Source: Ailurus styani
Lineage: Eukaryota; Chordata; Mammalia; Carnivora; Ailuridae
Reading direction: 5' to 3'
NCBI GenBank assembly: GCA_002007465.1
Contig: LNAC01000767.1
Span: 1 to 64,000, forward strand
Length of the DNA stretch: 64,000 nucleotides
A program made the position numbers and the translations under genes. Within the stretch, counting starts at the first letter, position 1; every line of letters starts with the position of its first letter. Shown here in pieces: positions 44,468-55,887 of this stretch. The notes below the pieces were generated by a model that was given only the letters and a program-made list of their open reading frames with translations, made no database searches and was not told the origin of the DNA.

Positions 44468-46139
44468 AATTGATAATAATATAAAATAATAAAGTGAACT
44501 CATTCTTACGAAGCATTTGATACACTACATTCATACTCATTATGCTCCCTTTATTTCGACTTTGTCCCTCTTTTTTTTTTCTTCTTCAAATCTCTATACT
44601 GAGAAGCAGGGCAGGCATGACATACCAAAACATGGGTGAGCACAAAGGCATTGAGCTTACTTTCTGTAGCCGAAGCGTCAACCAACCTTCTCATACCATG
44701 GGCCCCGAACCTACCGCTTCTGTTTAATATGCAGCTTATGACTAAATGTATTCTTTTACAAATTTAAAATGGCAGGATAACCTACTAGCTATTATATGAT
44801 ACAAAGGAAAGTTCTTTTTTAATTGTAGATTTAAAATTAAACATTTGATGACACTATTAGTTTAGTTATCGAATTTATTAAAACCATTCAAGTAGTATTT
44901 TCAATAATATCAAATTACATCTTAACCACTCCTCTGAATCTATATATGTATACATAGTAAATAAATCAAATACAAAGATAGTAAATATCTTAAATATCAT
45001 AAGAATCTGCAGCATCCTAGAACATTTTTGGTTTAGGACAATGTCTGGGTAGTCAACATATTATGCTCTAATAATGTTATTTATGGCCTAGTGTTCAGGT
45101 TCTTTAAGCTGCTAGTTACACTCTAAAAATATTTCTTGAATGAGTATGTAGAAACATTTCAATTTATAGTTTTATCTGTGCCTTATTGTTAAATGATCAA
45201 ACATTTTACTGATTAAAAGCTAGAATGTGTTTACTTTTAAAGTACCATTGAGAAATGGCTAGATATACCAAAGATTTGGAAGGAAAGAAGTCCTTTGAAA
45301 ATGTAATTTTGGTTAATGATCACTGGTAAATCAGTCAGGGTTCTTCACTGCAAATAACGTTATTCTCAACTGAAACTGACCCAAGTGATAACAGGAATTT
45401 ATTGTCACAGGGATCTAAAAATCTCCAAGGATGGGAAAAGATTTACATGGATTTCATCAGGGTCTTGGGTTAGTTTCTCAACTATTTTTCAGCACTTTCC
45501 TTCTCTGTGAGTTGGCTTTTCACTAAGGCTGACTTCCTTATTTCAAACAAGAATGTACTGACCACTTCTAGATTATGTAATTCTCTTCTAGGTTCAGAGA
45601 GCCAGCATCTTTCCAGTGCTCCCATTGAAGGGTCTGAGGCTGACATTGATTGGGTGAGGGTAGTCACATGGCTGTCATGTGCTGCTATTTTTTAGGATGT
45701 GCAATCCCTAGGAGTGAGGGAAGAAAAGAGGAGAAAACCAATGCAAAGGTACATAACTAATGCTCAACTCCATATAATACCTCTGAGAGGTAATATCAAT
45801 GATTACTTCTTTAGACAATCTAAATAAGGGAAAATTTACTCTGGCTTCCATCTCTTCATGATGAGATGGTTAATACCCCCACAATTCTGTGTTGTGCCTG
45901 CATGGGGAAGAAAGGTGCTGAGGCAGATAATAGTTCCATTCCAACAGCGGAGCTCTGGAACAGTAAGTGAGGGGACAGGGCAGGCATAAAGCAAGGAGGT
46001 GTCAGGTTATGCCCTGTGAAGTCTGCCTTGGAAATCTGGTTATCTTAGTGGCAACTGTGGCTAGAACAAAAACTAAACCCCAGGGACTAGATCCCCAGAG
46101 GATCTTCAACAAAAGGACTTACTATGGTCTATAAGAGTT
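44468..46139. other. Unassigned stretch, part repeat-like
   Basis: No gene. About 45330-45720 (cagtcagggttcttcactgc, aggaatttattgtcacaggg, cagtgctcccattgaagggt) looks like an ancient interspersed repeat I cannot name. The rest is AT-rich and unassigned. Confidence 0.4.
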
Positions 46140-46560
46140 GCCTGATATACATACTACATGCTCCAGGTACTGGGGATATATCAGGAATAAAACAAACAGA
46201 AAATTTTGCTCTCCTGGAGTTTATATTCTGGCATGGGGAGAGATAATATACTGTATATTAGAACATAAGTACCATGGAAAATTTGAGCAGGTTAAGGGGT
46301 AGGAAGGAATTTTATGCTGGTGGGATTCAATTTTAAGTTTGATGGTGAAAGCTGGCCTCATAGAGAAGGTGACATTTGAGTGAAGGCAGTCAGCATTCAG
46401 TCCCTGGATGCTTGAGGAGGAGTAAGGAAGCTAGTGTGGTAGGAGTGGTATTGTACTGGGAAACAGTGGTGGGGGTGGGGCGGGGGGGGGATGGAGTCAA
46501 AGAGGTTAAGACATTTCAGGCAGGATCTTAAAGGACACTCTTAATTCTGTGAGAAAAGAA
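46140..46560 (-). mobile_element. L2 LINE fragment, antisense
   Basis: acatgctccaggtactgggg, atatatcaggaataaaacaa, attttgctctcctggagttt, atattctggcatggggagag, aatataagtaccatgg-like spacing, agaaggtgacatttgagtga follow the reverse L2 3' region. The G-rich run at 46468-46491 lies inside it. Confidence 0.7.
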
Positions 46561-47140
46561 CCCTAGCAGGGCTTTGAGCCAGAAAGCATTATGTGCATTG
46601 TGTATATTAGGTTTTGGGTTTGACTTCCCTGTTGAGAACAGACAACAAGAAGTAAAAGGTGGAAGCAGGAGGACCAGACAGAAGGCTACTGGAGTATTCC
46701 AATTACTTTCACAGAGTTGCATGGTCCTTTATAATGAAAAATTTTGATGATATACTCTGATATTTAAACACTATATAACAAGGAATAAATTTTTAACATA
46801 TGACACTCATAAATGTATGTAAATATGTGAGAATTTTTATTTTGTTTTGAAATTTGGAATCTGATTTATTTAATTTTGGGTAAATATGATATATTTCTCT
46901 AGCCAAGATTTTCAAATATAGATTATACCATGAAAAATAAACTCTCAGGATGTGGGTGCTATAAATATGTTAATTTTTCTTTAAAAAATCTCCTACTTTC
47001 AAATTGAGTCTGAGTATTATGTTGTCAATTTATGCAGAAAGAAATTTTAGGGTCAAGGACCATTATTGGAAGAGTTTCAAGAAAAGGACTTAGGTTTTCA
47101 GTATATTTACCATTTAGTTTGAAGACGAAAGTGAATTAAA
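46561..47140. other. Unassigned stretch
   Basis: About 46610-46700 may be a continuation of ancient repeat DNA (gtggaagcaggaggaccaga); the rest is AT-rich and unassigned. Confidence 0.4.
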
Positions 47141-47152
47141 AATGTGAATTCC

Positions 47153-47327
47153 AGGGCACCTGAGTGGCTCAGTTGGTTAAGCATCTGTCTTAAACTCAGG
47201 TCATAGTCCCAAGGTCTTGGGATCAAGCCCCATGTCCGGAGCCTGAGGGGGAGCCGCCTTCTTCCCCTCCCTCTGCCTCTCCCCCTGCTTGTGCTCTCTC
47301 TCTGTTAAATAAAATAAAATCTTAAAA
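47153..47327 (+). mobile_element. CAN-SINE, older subtype
   Basis: Head agggcacctgagtggctcag, ttggttaagcatctgtctta, aactcaggtcatagtcccaa, gggatcaagcccc, CT-rich body and aaataaaataaaatctt tail. Flanks aatgtgaattcc / aatgctaattcc (47141-47152 and 47328-47339), two mismatches. Confidence 0.92.
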
Positions 47328-47339
47328 AATGCTAATTCC

Positions 47340-50300
47340 TCATAATATGATATAAAAGATGTAATACAGATTTTGAAAATTCTCCCTAAAGGTTTATTAT
47401 TGTTGCACAAGTAATTTAATGATAGCTCACTGAAAATATGGTTACAAAAGATGGATATTACTAATAATTTATATTATAAATAACTTGCATCATTGTGGTC
47501 ATTTCACCTCTTTGAAAGGAAAGCAAAAATGTATACTTTGGTAACAATAATTGAGGTTAGTATTTAATGACTGAATGAATAACTGACATCCTGGAAACAG
47601 CAAATTTTTATACTTTTTCTTTTTCTGTGTTTTGTACTTTTCTGTTTAGTTGCAGAAAAAAGAACTGACAATTTTTTTGAAATGAGACAATTTCATAGAT
47701 ATTTTTATTTTGTTAGTTGTTTTTCCATATATCTTTACTATTTCTCATTTCCTTTTTCTACTCTTGTTCTTTATTGTAAACCCAATCAACATTAATGAGA
47801 TTATATTTTAAATAATTCTTCTAATTAGTTCTCCCTTTCTGAAATGTCATTAATCCCTTGAATTAATTATTTTCATATGAATATGCATGATGTCTTTTTT
47901 CTAAGAAGTCCATCTAATTTAGTTTGCTGATTGCACTGCTAATCATCTAGGTAATTTTTGGTTATCCTCATCAAATAATGTTTATTGAGGTTTATGTTTA
48001 TGAAATACCACTATGACAGGTGCTGTAAGAGCTCTCTATGGCTTCATCTATGTTGACTTACACTTTCTAAGTCCATTTAATTTTCTAGACTTCATTCTCT
48101 CTCATCCATAACTTGATTACTCTGATACTTTAGATGCAGTAAAAGGACCTTTACTGGTCAGAAGTTTCATTTTATAATTTGAGTGGTCGTCTTTGTTTTC
48201 TCTCTCCGGAAATACCTCTTCTTTTGGGATATGAACTCCCATAACTTTAGGGGACTTCTGGGCCCCCCTCCTACCGTATTTCCTCCACTACAACTCTCAG
48301 AGCCATGTTGTTTTCGGACTGTTAACTTTAGCAGCAGAATCACTGGCCAGTGGGGTGAGCATGTGACCCAAACCTGACTATTCACCATTCTTCGCTGTTG
48401 GTTTTTCTTTTCTTGGAATAAAAAGTAATGTGAAAGAAGAGCTACAAGTTATTAGTTTTCCAGGTGAATTAGTTATTTCTGCATTAGATATTTTGATATT
48501 GTGAATGTAGATACCCTATATTTTATTAGAAAGCCCATCTAATTAATGTACCGGGGGATGGCTATTGATCCAGATGAAGGAAGTGGACTGGAAGATACAA
48601 ATAAAATTAGAAATGTTCAATAAAAAAGGTATTTTTACAGTGTTAATAGTTCTAGTTCTAGTTATCTTTGAGTCCAACTGAACTAGGCTCTTTCCTTAGT
48701 TTGGTTACATAAAACCATAAAGTGTAATCTAAATTACTCCAGACTCTATCATTATCTACACAATTGGAATTAGTTTAGGGTCCTTAACTACATGAGATCC
48801 TTCATGATCTAGTAAATCACATTACTGGACTTACAAAGATCATGGCAAGAGTTTATGTCTTAACTCTGTAGATGAAAACGAGGTGGGATGATATATTGCT
48901 GTATTTTGTCTCAGCACCATCCCCTTATACTTTTTAGGAATCAGAGAAATGTGACCTTTGGCAAAAGATACACTATTCATTCACTTTCCCCATCTGAAGG
49001 AAGGAACTAACATAACAAATAAAGGAATTTTCAGCATTGCCAGGAGGATATTTAAAAAGCACTTACATGCCGTGGAAAAAAAGCACCAATAATAAAAAAG
49101 TCATATAAATAATATATAATCCATTATTCCTGACATGAGTAGTTCTTTGTTCATGCTCCTACAATAATATTAAATCATTATTACCAAGAGACCTAAATTT
49201 ATAAACCAAGTGTGGCCTCCAAGCAAGTTCACAATTGCCTTCCTAGGCAAGAATGTTGGCTTTTTTTCTTACTTTTCTGCTTGCCTTGTAATTTGAAATT
49301 ATACTCATAGTGTGGCAATGAACTTGGGATAGTCAGCTTTTAAAATTACTTAGTCAGCTTTTAGAATTACTAGACATCTCCTTGGCATTAAAAAGAAATC
49401 CAAAGCCTCAGGTACATATTGATTCATTTTAAAACCAACCCAATAATTTCTCTAGTGAGAGAATGGAATGAATATTATTTTACTTAAAACTAAAGACTGT
49501 ATGTCCCAACAGTTTGAGATCATACTTGAGAGAGAGTTCCCTTGGGTACAGTTTCTAGTTTTTCAATTGTTTTGGAGTAGAAAATAAAAGAATAAAAGGT
49601 AAAATACTAGCAGGCTTGTTCAATAAGACATCCCTTATTACTATAAAACTACCTTGGGCTAATTTCACACTAAAACTGCCAGAGCATGAAACTCAAGAAA
49701 TTACATTTTTAAAAAGATCTAAAATGCCAATTCTAAGTCACAGTATAAACTGGCAAACTAACTTCGAGAGTTTTAGAAATAACCCAAATATCAACTGTGT
49801 GATGAAACTTAAGTATAAAAAATGTGAATTTATTTCCCATGAAATTTTACATTGATATTCATATGACTCTCATATGTTACATAAGTCAAGCAATAATAAA
49901 AGGCCTGGCACTTAGTAGGTATTCTAAAAATGTTTTACTAATGATTAAATGAATAAAAGGAAAGGCTTTATTTTAAAGTTCATAAAATCTTCTTGGTACC
50001 AAGTGTTAATTATCATAAAATTTCAAATCAGATGCTTCAAGGACGCTAATCCTGACTAGTGAAGTGTCCTCATTCTTTGTCTTCATTTATATTTTCACCT
50101 GTGTTTTAAGCAAAAATTAGTACAGAGACTGTGAAGGCACTGGTGATAGATAAGGAGAAGAGAGTTCTTATAGGGGCAAGAAGTTTTGTTTATGTAGCCT
50201 GTTTCTGACAGTGAACTGGCGTATACAGAGGAAGAGTGCAACAGACGGCTGATAAATATATGAATCAAATGGGAAGTGGGCAGAAGGAAATAATTTCAAG

Positions 50301-52439
50301 TTGTATATAAGTGAATTAATGCATTAGGAGGACACTATAAACTCTGGGGTTTGAGATAAAACAATGAATTAGGCAAAATCTTGGATCTATAGAAGCAATA
50401 AGGTACTGGGGAGAAATTACATGGTCTTGCATAGATCTAAGCCAGTTCAAGGATTTGTTGTTATAACACTCTCGCCCTACTAAAATAGTCAGCATACTAT
50501 CAGACTGAAAAATAACTAGATAAGTATTTTTTTTTCTTTTCAAAAATTTCAAATGGGTATATTAAAGGATTCCCTGCTGTCCCTCTCCCCAATGAGTTAT
50601 GCTAATATACCTCACATTCTATACTTTGCAGGTAACTTGTCAAGAAAGTTTACATTTCTTACATGTATAATCCTTCTGTGTATTGAAATTATCTGAAAAT
50701 AAAAATTATTTTTGTCTCCAAATTTCCTAGTACCAAGCATTATACTAACAATAAAATAATGAGTCAATGAAGATTGACTTAAATCTCATCTTAATAATAA
50801 CTGAATCAACAACTATTTAATAAAAGTGTAATGTTGGAGATGGATATTGCAGGCATTAGAAAAGACTTCCACATTGATACTTGCCTTAGTGGGTCATGCA
50901 GTCTTTTGAAAGAGACAAGGCATAATGTATAAAACAAGTAGAGAGAAAATAAGAAAACACTGCCAAAACACGGAGTAATACATTATAAGATGCTAAATTG
51001 ACTATAATCAAAGACGATGTTCTATGGTACAGACAACATCTTTCATTGGATATTAAAGATTTTAGACTAAATGCAATGGTCTGGTTGTGTAAATTTTATT
51101 ATTAAATTATTAGATTGCAATAAAGAATCCCTTTAGGTAAAGATTTTCTCAATGTATTATTTAATAAATAATAAAAGCAGATGATGTACTAGGCAATGAT
51201 TCAGTTTTAAAAAGCTTTTATCTTGGATGTATTCACTAATGTCAATAAAAATTTTCTATAAGAGGATAAAGGCTAAAATTTATTCTTTATTTTTATTTTC
51301 TGAAACTACAGCAACCTCAATTATTATGTGTAACCGCAGAATGAATTTTATTAACTTTGCTGACTTTATTGTAATAATTTTTGGTGGAGTAATACAAATG
51401 AATCACCTTTGAAAACAGGATCCACATTGCATTTCCACAGAGCCCAAGGAGACATACAACGTTTCTCTAGATTACTTAATTATCAAAAAATTACCACCAA
51501 CAGAATAAATGGCAGCATTTCAGTCCTACTAAAAAAGGTGTCTTTTTATCACTAAAATGCCACAGATGGGGTAAAGAAAGCAATTACTTGTCATTTCTAC
51601 TGCAAAGGTTATAATATTCAACTTACTTTAAATGACAGATTTTTCTAAGGGTTAGAAAATTAGCTGCTAAATAGGCCCAGCTTTTGCAACCAATCCGTTT
51701 TTGTTACTAATATTCTCAATTAGTTCAAAAAGCCAAAGGACTTCTATGACGTTAACTCTGATTTGTTAGAATCTAATTTTTGTCTGCCCATTTTTATATA
51801 TGCTTGTATTTACAGGTGCCATTACCTATTCTCCCTCTAAACTGATTGAGAAAGACTTAACATTTCCTTGAGTATTAAATATTTATTCCCACTGATACCT
51901 CAATTGAATTTTAATATGGAAAATCATGAAGTATAGCATAAAGTAACAAATCTGATTGTCCTCAAAATGTTTCTAATTTTATCTGTTATGGTTCAGGTAT
52001 ACAGCATTTTTCTGATTTTGTTGAAACTATTTTTAAAATCTTTACTTCTGTGTGAAATCATTCTATGGGATGAGCTCCGCAATCACACTATTTGCCTTGT
52101 CCTCTTGTACCACTCTACCAGAGGACAAGTTTATGCCTCATCTTACCTCAGGATTACATGACCTCCTCTTTCATTGAGCAAAGCACAGGTCTGAAGAGAA
52201 TACCCCACAAGCTACTGTGGATGGAGGTCTGTGTTCCTCCCTAAGGCCAACACCTTGAGAGAGCATTGGAGTCCACTGCCTCAGTACACACATGGACATT
52301 CCTCCTTCATTTTTTGCTCTTTCTTGCACATGAATTTTTGTCGTTTCTATTGCACCATTGCCATCAGCCAACAAAAATGCTGTTATTTTGTCTTAAAAGA
52401 AAGAAAAATCCCCACTCTTTCCTCTGCTACCTCCATCCA
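47340..52439. other. Longest SINE-free stretch, largely unassigned
   Basis: About 5.1 kb with no CAN-SINE, no young L1 and no recognised gene. Small repeat-like traces are present: 49885-49970 resembles an L2/MIR 3' tail (ggcctggcacttagtaggta). AT-rich islands at about 47800-47960 and 51290-51420 are rich in homeodomain-, POU- and TCF-like motifs. Open frames here are below 80 codons and unconvincing. Confidence 0.4.
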
Positions 52440-52945
52440 TCACCAGTGATCACGTGTGCCTCTCTTAGTGCCTCAGAAGCTTCCCCTTATCCTCAGAACA
52501 AAGGCCAGACTCCTCAGTGGGCTGCTGCTGACCTCCAGCCACAGGTCTTCCACTCTGTTTTCCTGTTATTCTGAATTCACTTCTGTCCATGCTCTCTGCT
52601 CCCAAGATTTCACACCAGCTGAGACGCTGACTACAACATATTTCCCCAAGCTGCCTTCAACTCTACACACCTATGTCCTCTTCCCCATTGCCTGGTTGCC
52701 TCTCATGTGTCCTTCAGTCTGTGGCTTAAACATCACTTTGACAAGGGATCTAGTCATTTAATTAAGTTGTGCCCTATTCAGTGCATGCTCGTCTCCATCA
52801 CAACTGTCCCAAGTAAACAGAATGTTCTGTAAGGGCCGCAAGTTTATCTGTCTTGTTACCACTACGTTCCTGGCATTTAACACAGGGAACAGCACTCAGC
52901 AGGCAATCAGGAAATATTTGCATTTGAATGACTAAATGAAGGAAG
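52440..52945 (+). mobile_element. L2 LINE 3' region
   Basis: Sense L2: aaaggccagactcctcagtg, gctgctgacctccagccaca, atgctctctgctcccaagat, aacatcactttgacaaggga, agtttatctgtcttgttacc, actacgttcctggcatttaa, caatcaggaaatatttgcat, ttgaatgactaaatgaagga. About 500 bp in consensus order, ending with the L2 terminus. The 101-102 codon frames over it are therefore repeat-derived. Confidence 0.8.
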
Positions 52946-54319
52946 GAAGAATCCAGGACACTCAGTACTGTTCAATAAATATTAGCAGACTACCCACCTG
53001 AAGAAACAGAGTTTGCACTAAAAATACAGCAATTTGGTTGTGAAGCATGGCTTACAGATTCTTAGATTATACTGGCCAGCATAATTTCTAACATTCTCTT
53101 TATTTAAATGTAAAATTCAACTATGAGAAACTTCGTTTTTTAACCAAATGGAAATACAATGTTCCCTTTCCACCTCATTTTACAAAATTATTCCATAGAG
53201 GTTGATTGAAATAGTGACAGGTCATCAATATTAATAGCAAAATTTTATAGCCTTCAAAACAAATATCCTAAAACTTTCTTTTTTATGGCAGGTCTATTGA
53301 GGATACAACTTTTAATCATAGATTCATCTGTGAGAATTGATCTTTTTGTACGGAAATGGTTATTTTCAAATAGAATGAAATAAATGAAAAACAAAGTAAG
53401 TATGCTTCCCATTCTGGTTGGCAGAAAACTGGCACTTTAAGTTCCTACTTTGCTTTGGTAAGAAGGAAAAACTGAATTCTTCCAGAAAGCCACTTAGCAC
53501 TCTGGCTTCTTTGAATTCTATTTTAATATAAAGTCACCATTATGCAAAAAAATAATAATTACCTTTGTACTACTGCTCCTGGATTCTTATACTTTTTCAG
53601 TGGGGGTTAGGAAGAGACTGGCATTTGAAACTACTTAAAGAGAAGTAGCCAAATTATCAAAGACACTGAAAATATCTAGAAAATAGAAAATTTGCCTTTT
53701 TGCCCCATGTTCAGATTTTTACAAATCTGAGGACTAAAGAGAATAATTTCATTAAAAAAATCTACAGGATTTATATCCACCCAGCAAGGTTTCATTCATG
53801 TTCAGGCTACTTGTAAATGTTTGTAGCTACCATATATTTTGAAATCATTACTCTCACCAACACATTAAGATGTACTTTTAATGCTCTGAAAATAATTTAG
53901 CATCTAACACACAAAGTCAGCTACATGTTGACTGTCATTATTCTTCAATCAGTAAAAAAGCTCTATCAGAGAGAAAATACCTTATCCACTTACTAAGTTT
54001 ACTTCCAATCTTGTTTTACCTAAACACACCGTTCCCCTCTAAGTCACAAAAGTCATACTCCTGAAAATCTCAGGATTGAAAAGCCATTGTCTCCCTATAA
54101 ACATGCTTTAAAAACAATACAAAGACTCAGAGATTCATTTTACAGAAATCTAAAGTTAAAAGGACAGGGCTTAATATCCTATGTTGGAAACGTTAAGCGC
54201 TAAAGGGCTCTGTTGTGATCAAACACTTTCTTTTTCCACGGAGAAATCTGTGGTCTCAAAGCTTGAACTACTTTATTGTCGATATCACATTGCCATCCTC
54301 ATAATAATCATTGTTGTCA
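52946..54319. other. Unassigned stretch
   Basis: AT-rich DNA without recognised gene or repeat family. Confidence 0.45.
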
Positions 54320-54490
54320 TCTTTGTCTTAACAACTACCTGACAGAGAGTCACTATATGCCAGATGCATTATTCACTTAATACACATTTAATCTGATTCT
54401 CACTAAATCTGGCAAGTTAGTAGTTACAGAATCCTCATTTCAGATGACAGAGGTACAAAACTGGTAAAGCTGGCCCCAGATTCATTTATG
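54320..54490 (-). mobile_element. MIR SINE fragment
   Basis: agagtcactatatgccagat, tacacatttaatctgattct, cactaaatctggcaagttag, cctcatttcagatgacagag, gtacaaaactggtaaagctg follow the reverse MIR core order. Diverged but consistent. Confidence 0.65.
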
Positions 54491-55680
54491 GTCTTCTCAC
54501 AACACAGGCTAAAAATAAAAGGCACCACTTTGGTTCCAGGTGGAATCCACAGTATCTATCAGAGGTAGCAAGTTCACGTGCTTCCCAGTCCCAACTGGTC
54601 ACTTAAATGAATGAGGAAAGGTAGGGTAGGATTATGATAAAGTGTAACACACAAGCCCCTTGTAGAGGGGCAGCGACTATTCAGCTCCCACCACGGGTTT
54701 CCATTTGGCAATATGCATCTAAGAGGACAGATTTTCCAACTTTTCATGAGAGGCTGAAAACCTGGACATTTGTGTGTGTGTGTGTGTTTGTGTGTGTGTA
54801 CACGTGCATGTATTGTATGTATGTGCATATGTGTGTCTTTCACAAACACGCATACACATACTCTTCTCATTTTTGAAGGCAATCAAATACATATTTAATA
54901 AAATAATGTGGGGGCCAAATGCAGTATCTGGAAGTACTTGCAATCTCAGTGTTAATGAGGTTTAAAAATTCTGAATAAATCCAAATACATTAAAATGAAT
55001 TTGTGACCAGATCAAATGTTTAAAACTTTTGTACCTAACAGTATAATCCGGCCTCTGTCTCCTTCACATTTTGGGATAAGCATTACCATATACCTTCCTT
55101 CTTCTTTGCTTTGTACTTTGTGGAGCCCTTAAAAGAACATCATCAGAAGAACAAAGAACTGCAGTAGAAAACCACTTAAGGCACTCTGTACACAGGGGCA
55201 GATTTGTCACCCTTCTCTCCTGGAGAGAGAGTAAAAGAGACAGTAAAAGCACCTAGAGAAGCAAAACTGACCAGAGAGAGGAGCATCCTTCCTTCTCACT
55301 TATCGAGCTTTCTACTCTCAGAGGGAGAAAACTGAAAGTGGTGAAAAGGACTCTTTTACCTCAGCTTTGACGATTTTGAAAATATGAGCACCTGGAAAGT
55401 AGGATATGTTTTGAAACTTGAATAGTAAAAGTGAGTAAACTCTCATGAAGATGGATTACAAGTGACTGCTTCCCATCTGAAGTGCTTAATCACGCTGTTG
55501 AGCTATCTCCCCCCACCTCTCTTAGTAGCATACACACTTCCTCTGAGAGCACACAGGAATGAGCTACTAAGTGAGGCTGCAAAATGCACTTTTTTCTTTC
55601 AGAAATTTGTGTGATAATTTGAAGAAAATCTGGTCTAGGGATGAACCAACTGACTAAATTCTGTTTAGATAACAGAGATA
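54491..55680. other. Unassigned stretch with a (TG)n tract
   Basis: No gene. The TG/TATG tract at 54771-54840 generates open frames on both strands that are simple-repeat artefacts. Confidence 0.45.
54771..54840. repeat. (TG)n and TATG simple repeat
   Basis: gtgtgtgtgtgtgt, a tttg interruption, another tgtgtgtg run, then acacgtgcatgtattgtatg units. Long alternating purine-pyrimidine DNA. Confidence 0.93.
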
Positions 55681-55695
55681 TTTTTCCTCATTCCC

Positions 55696-55873
55696 CTCCC
55701 TTTTAAAAGATTTTATTTATTTATTTGACAGAGACACAGCGAGAGAGGGAACACAGCAGGTGGAGTGGGAGAGGGAGAAGCAGGGAGCCTGATGTGGGGC
55801 TCGATCCCAGGACCCTGGGATCATGACCTGAACTGAAGGCAGACGCTTAACGACTGAGCCACTCAGGGGCCCC
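55696..55873 (-). mobile_element. CAN-SINE, diverged subtype, small deletion
   Basis: Minus-strand SINEC: aaaagattttatttatttat, cagagacacagcgagagagg, ggtggagtgggagagggaga, agcagggagcctgatgtggg (the ggctccctgctgag segment is missing), head complement gagccactcaggggcccc. Flanks ttcctcattccc / ttcctcatccc. Confidence 0.9.
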
Positions 55874-55887
55874 TTCCTCATCCCTTT

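Noticed and set aside
52266..52761. Two overlapping ~100-codon plus-strand frames
   Set aside because: Much of this lies in an L2 3' region; pyrimidine-rich L2 sequence is poor in stops.
54574..54943. Overlapping frames on both strands with THTHTH or VCVCVC runs
   Set aside because: Translation of a (TG)n microsatellite.
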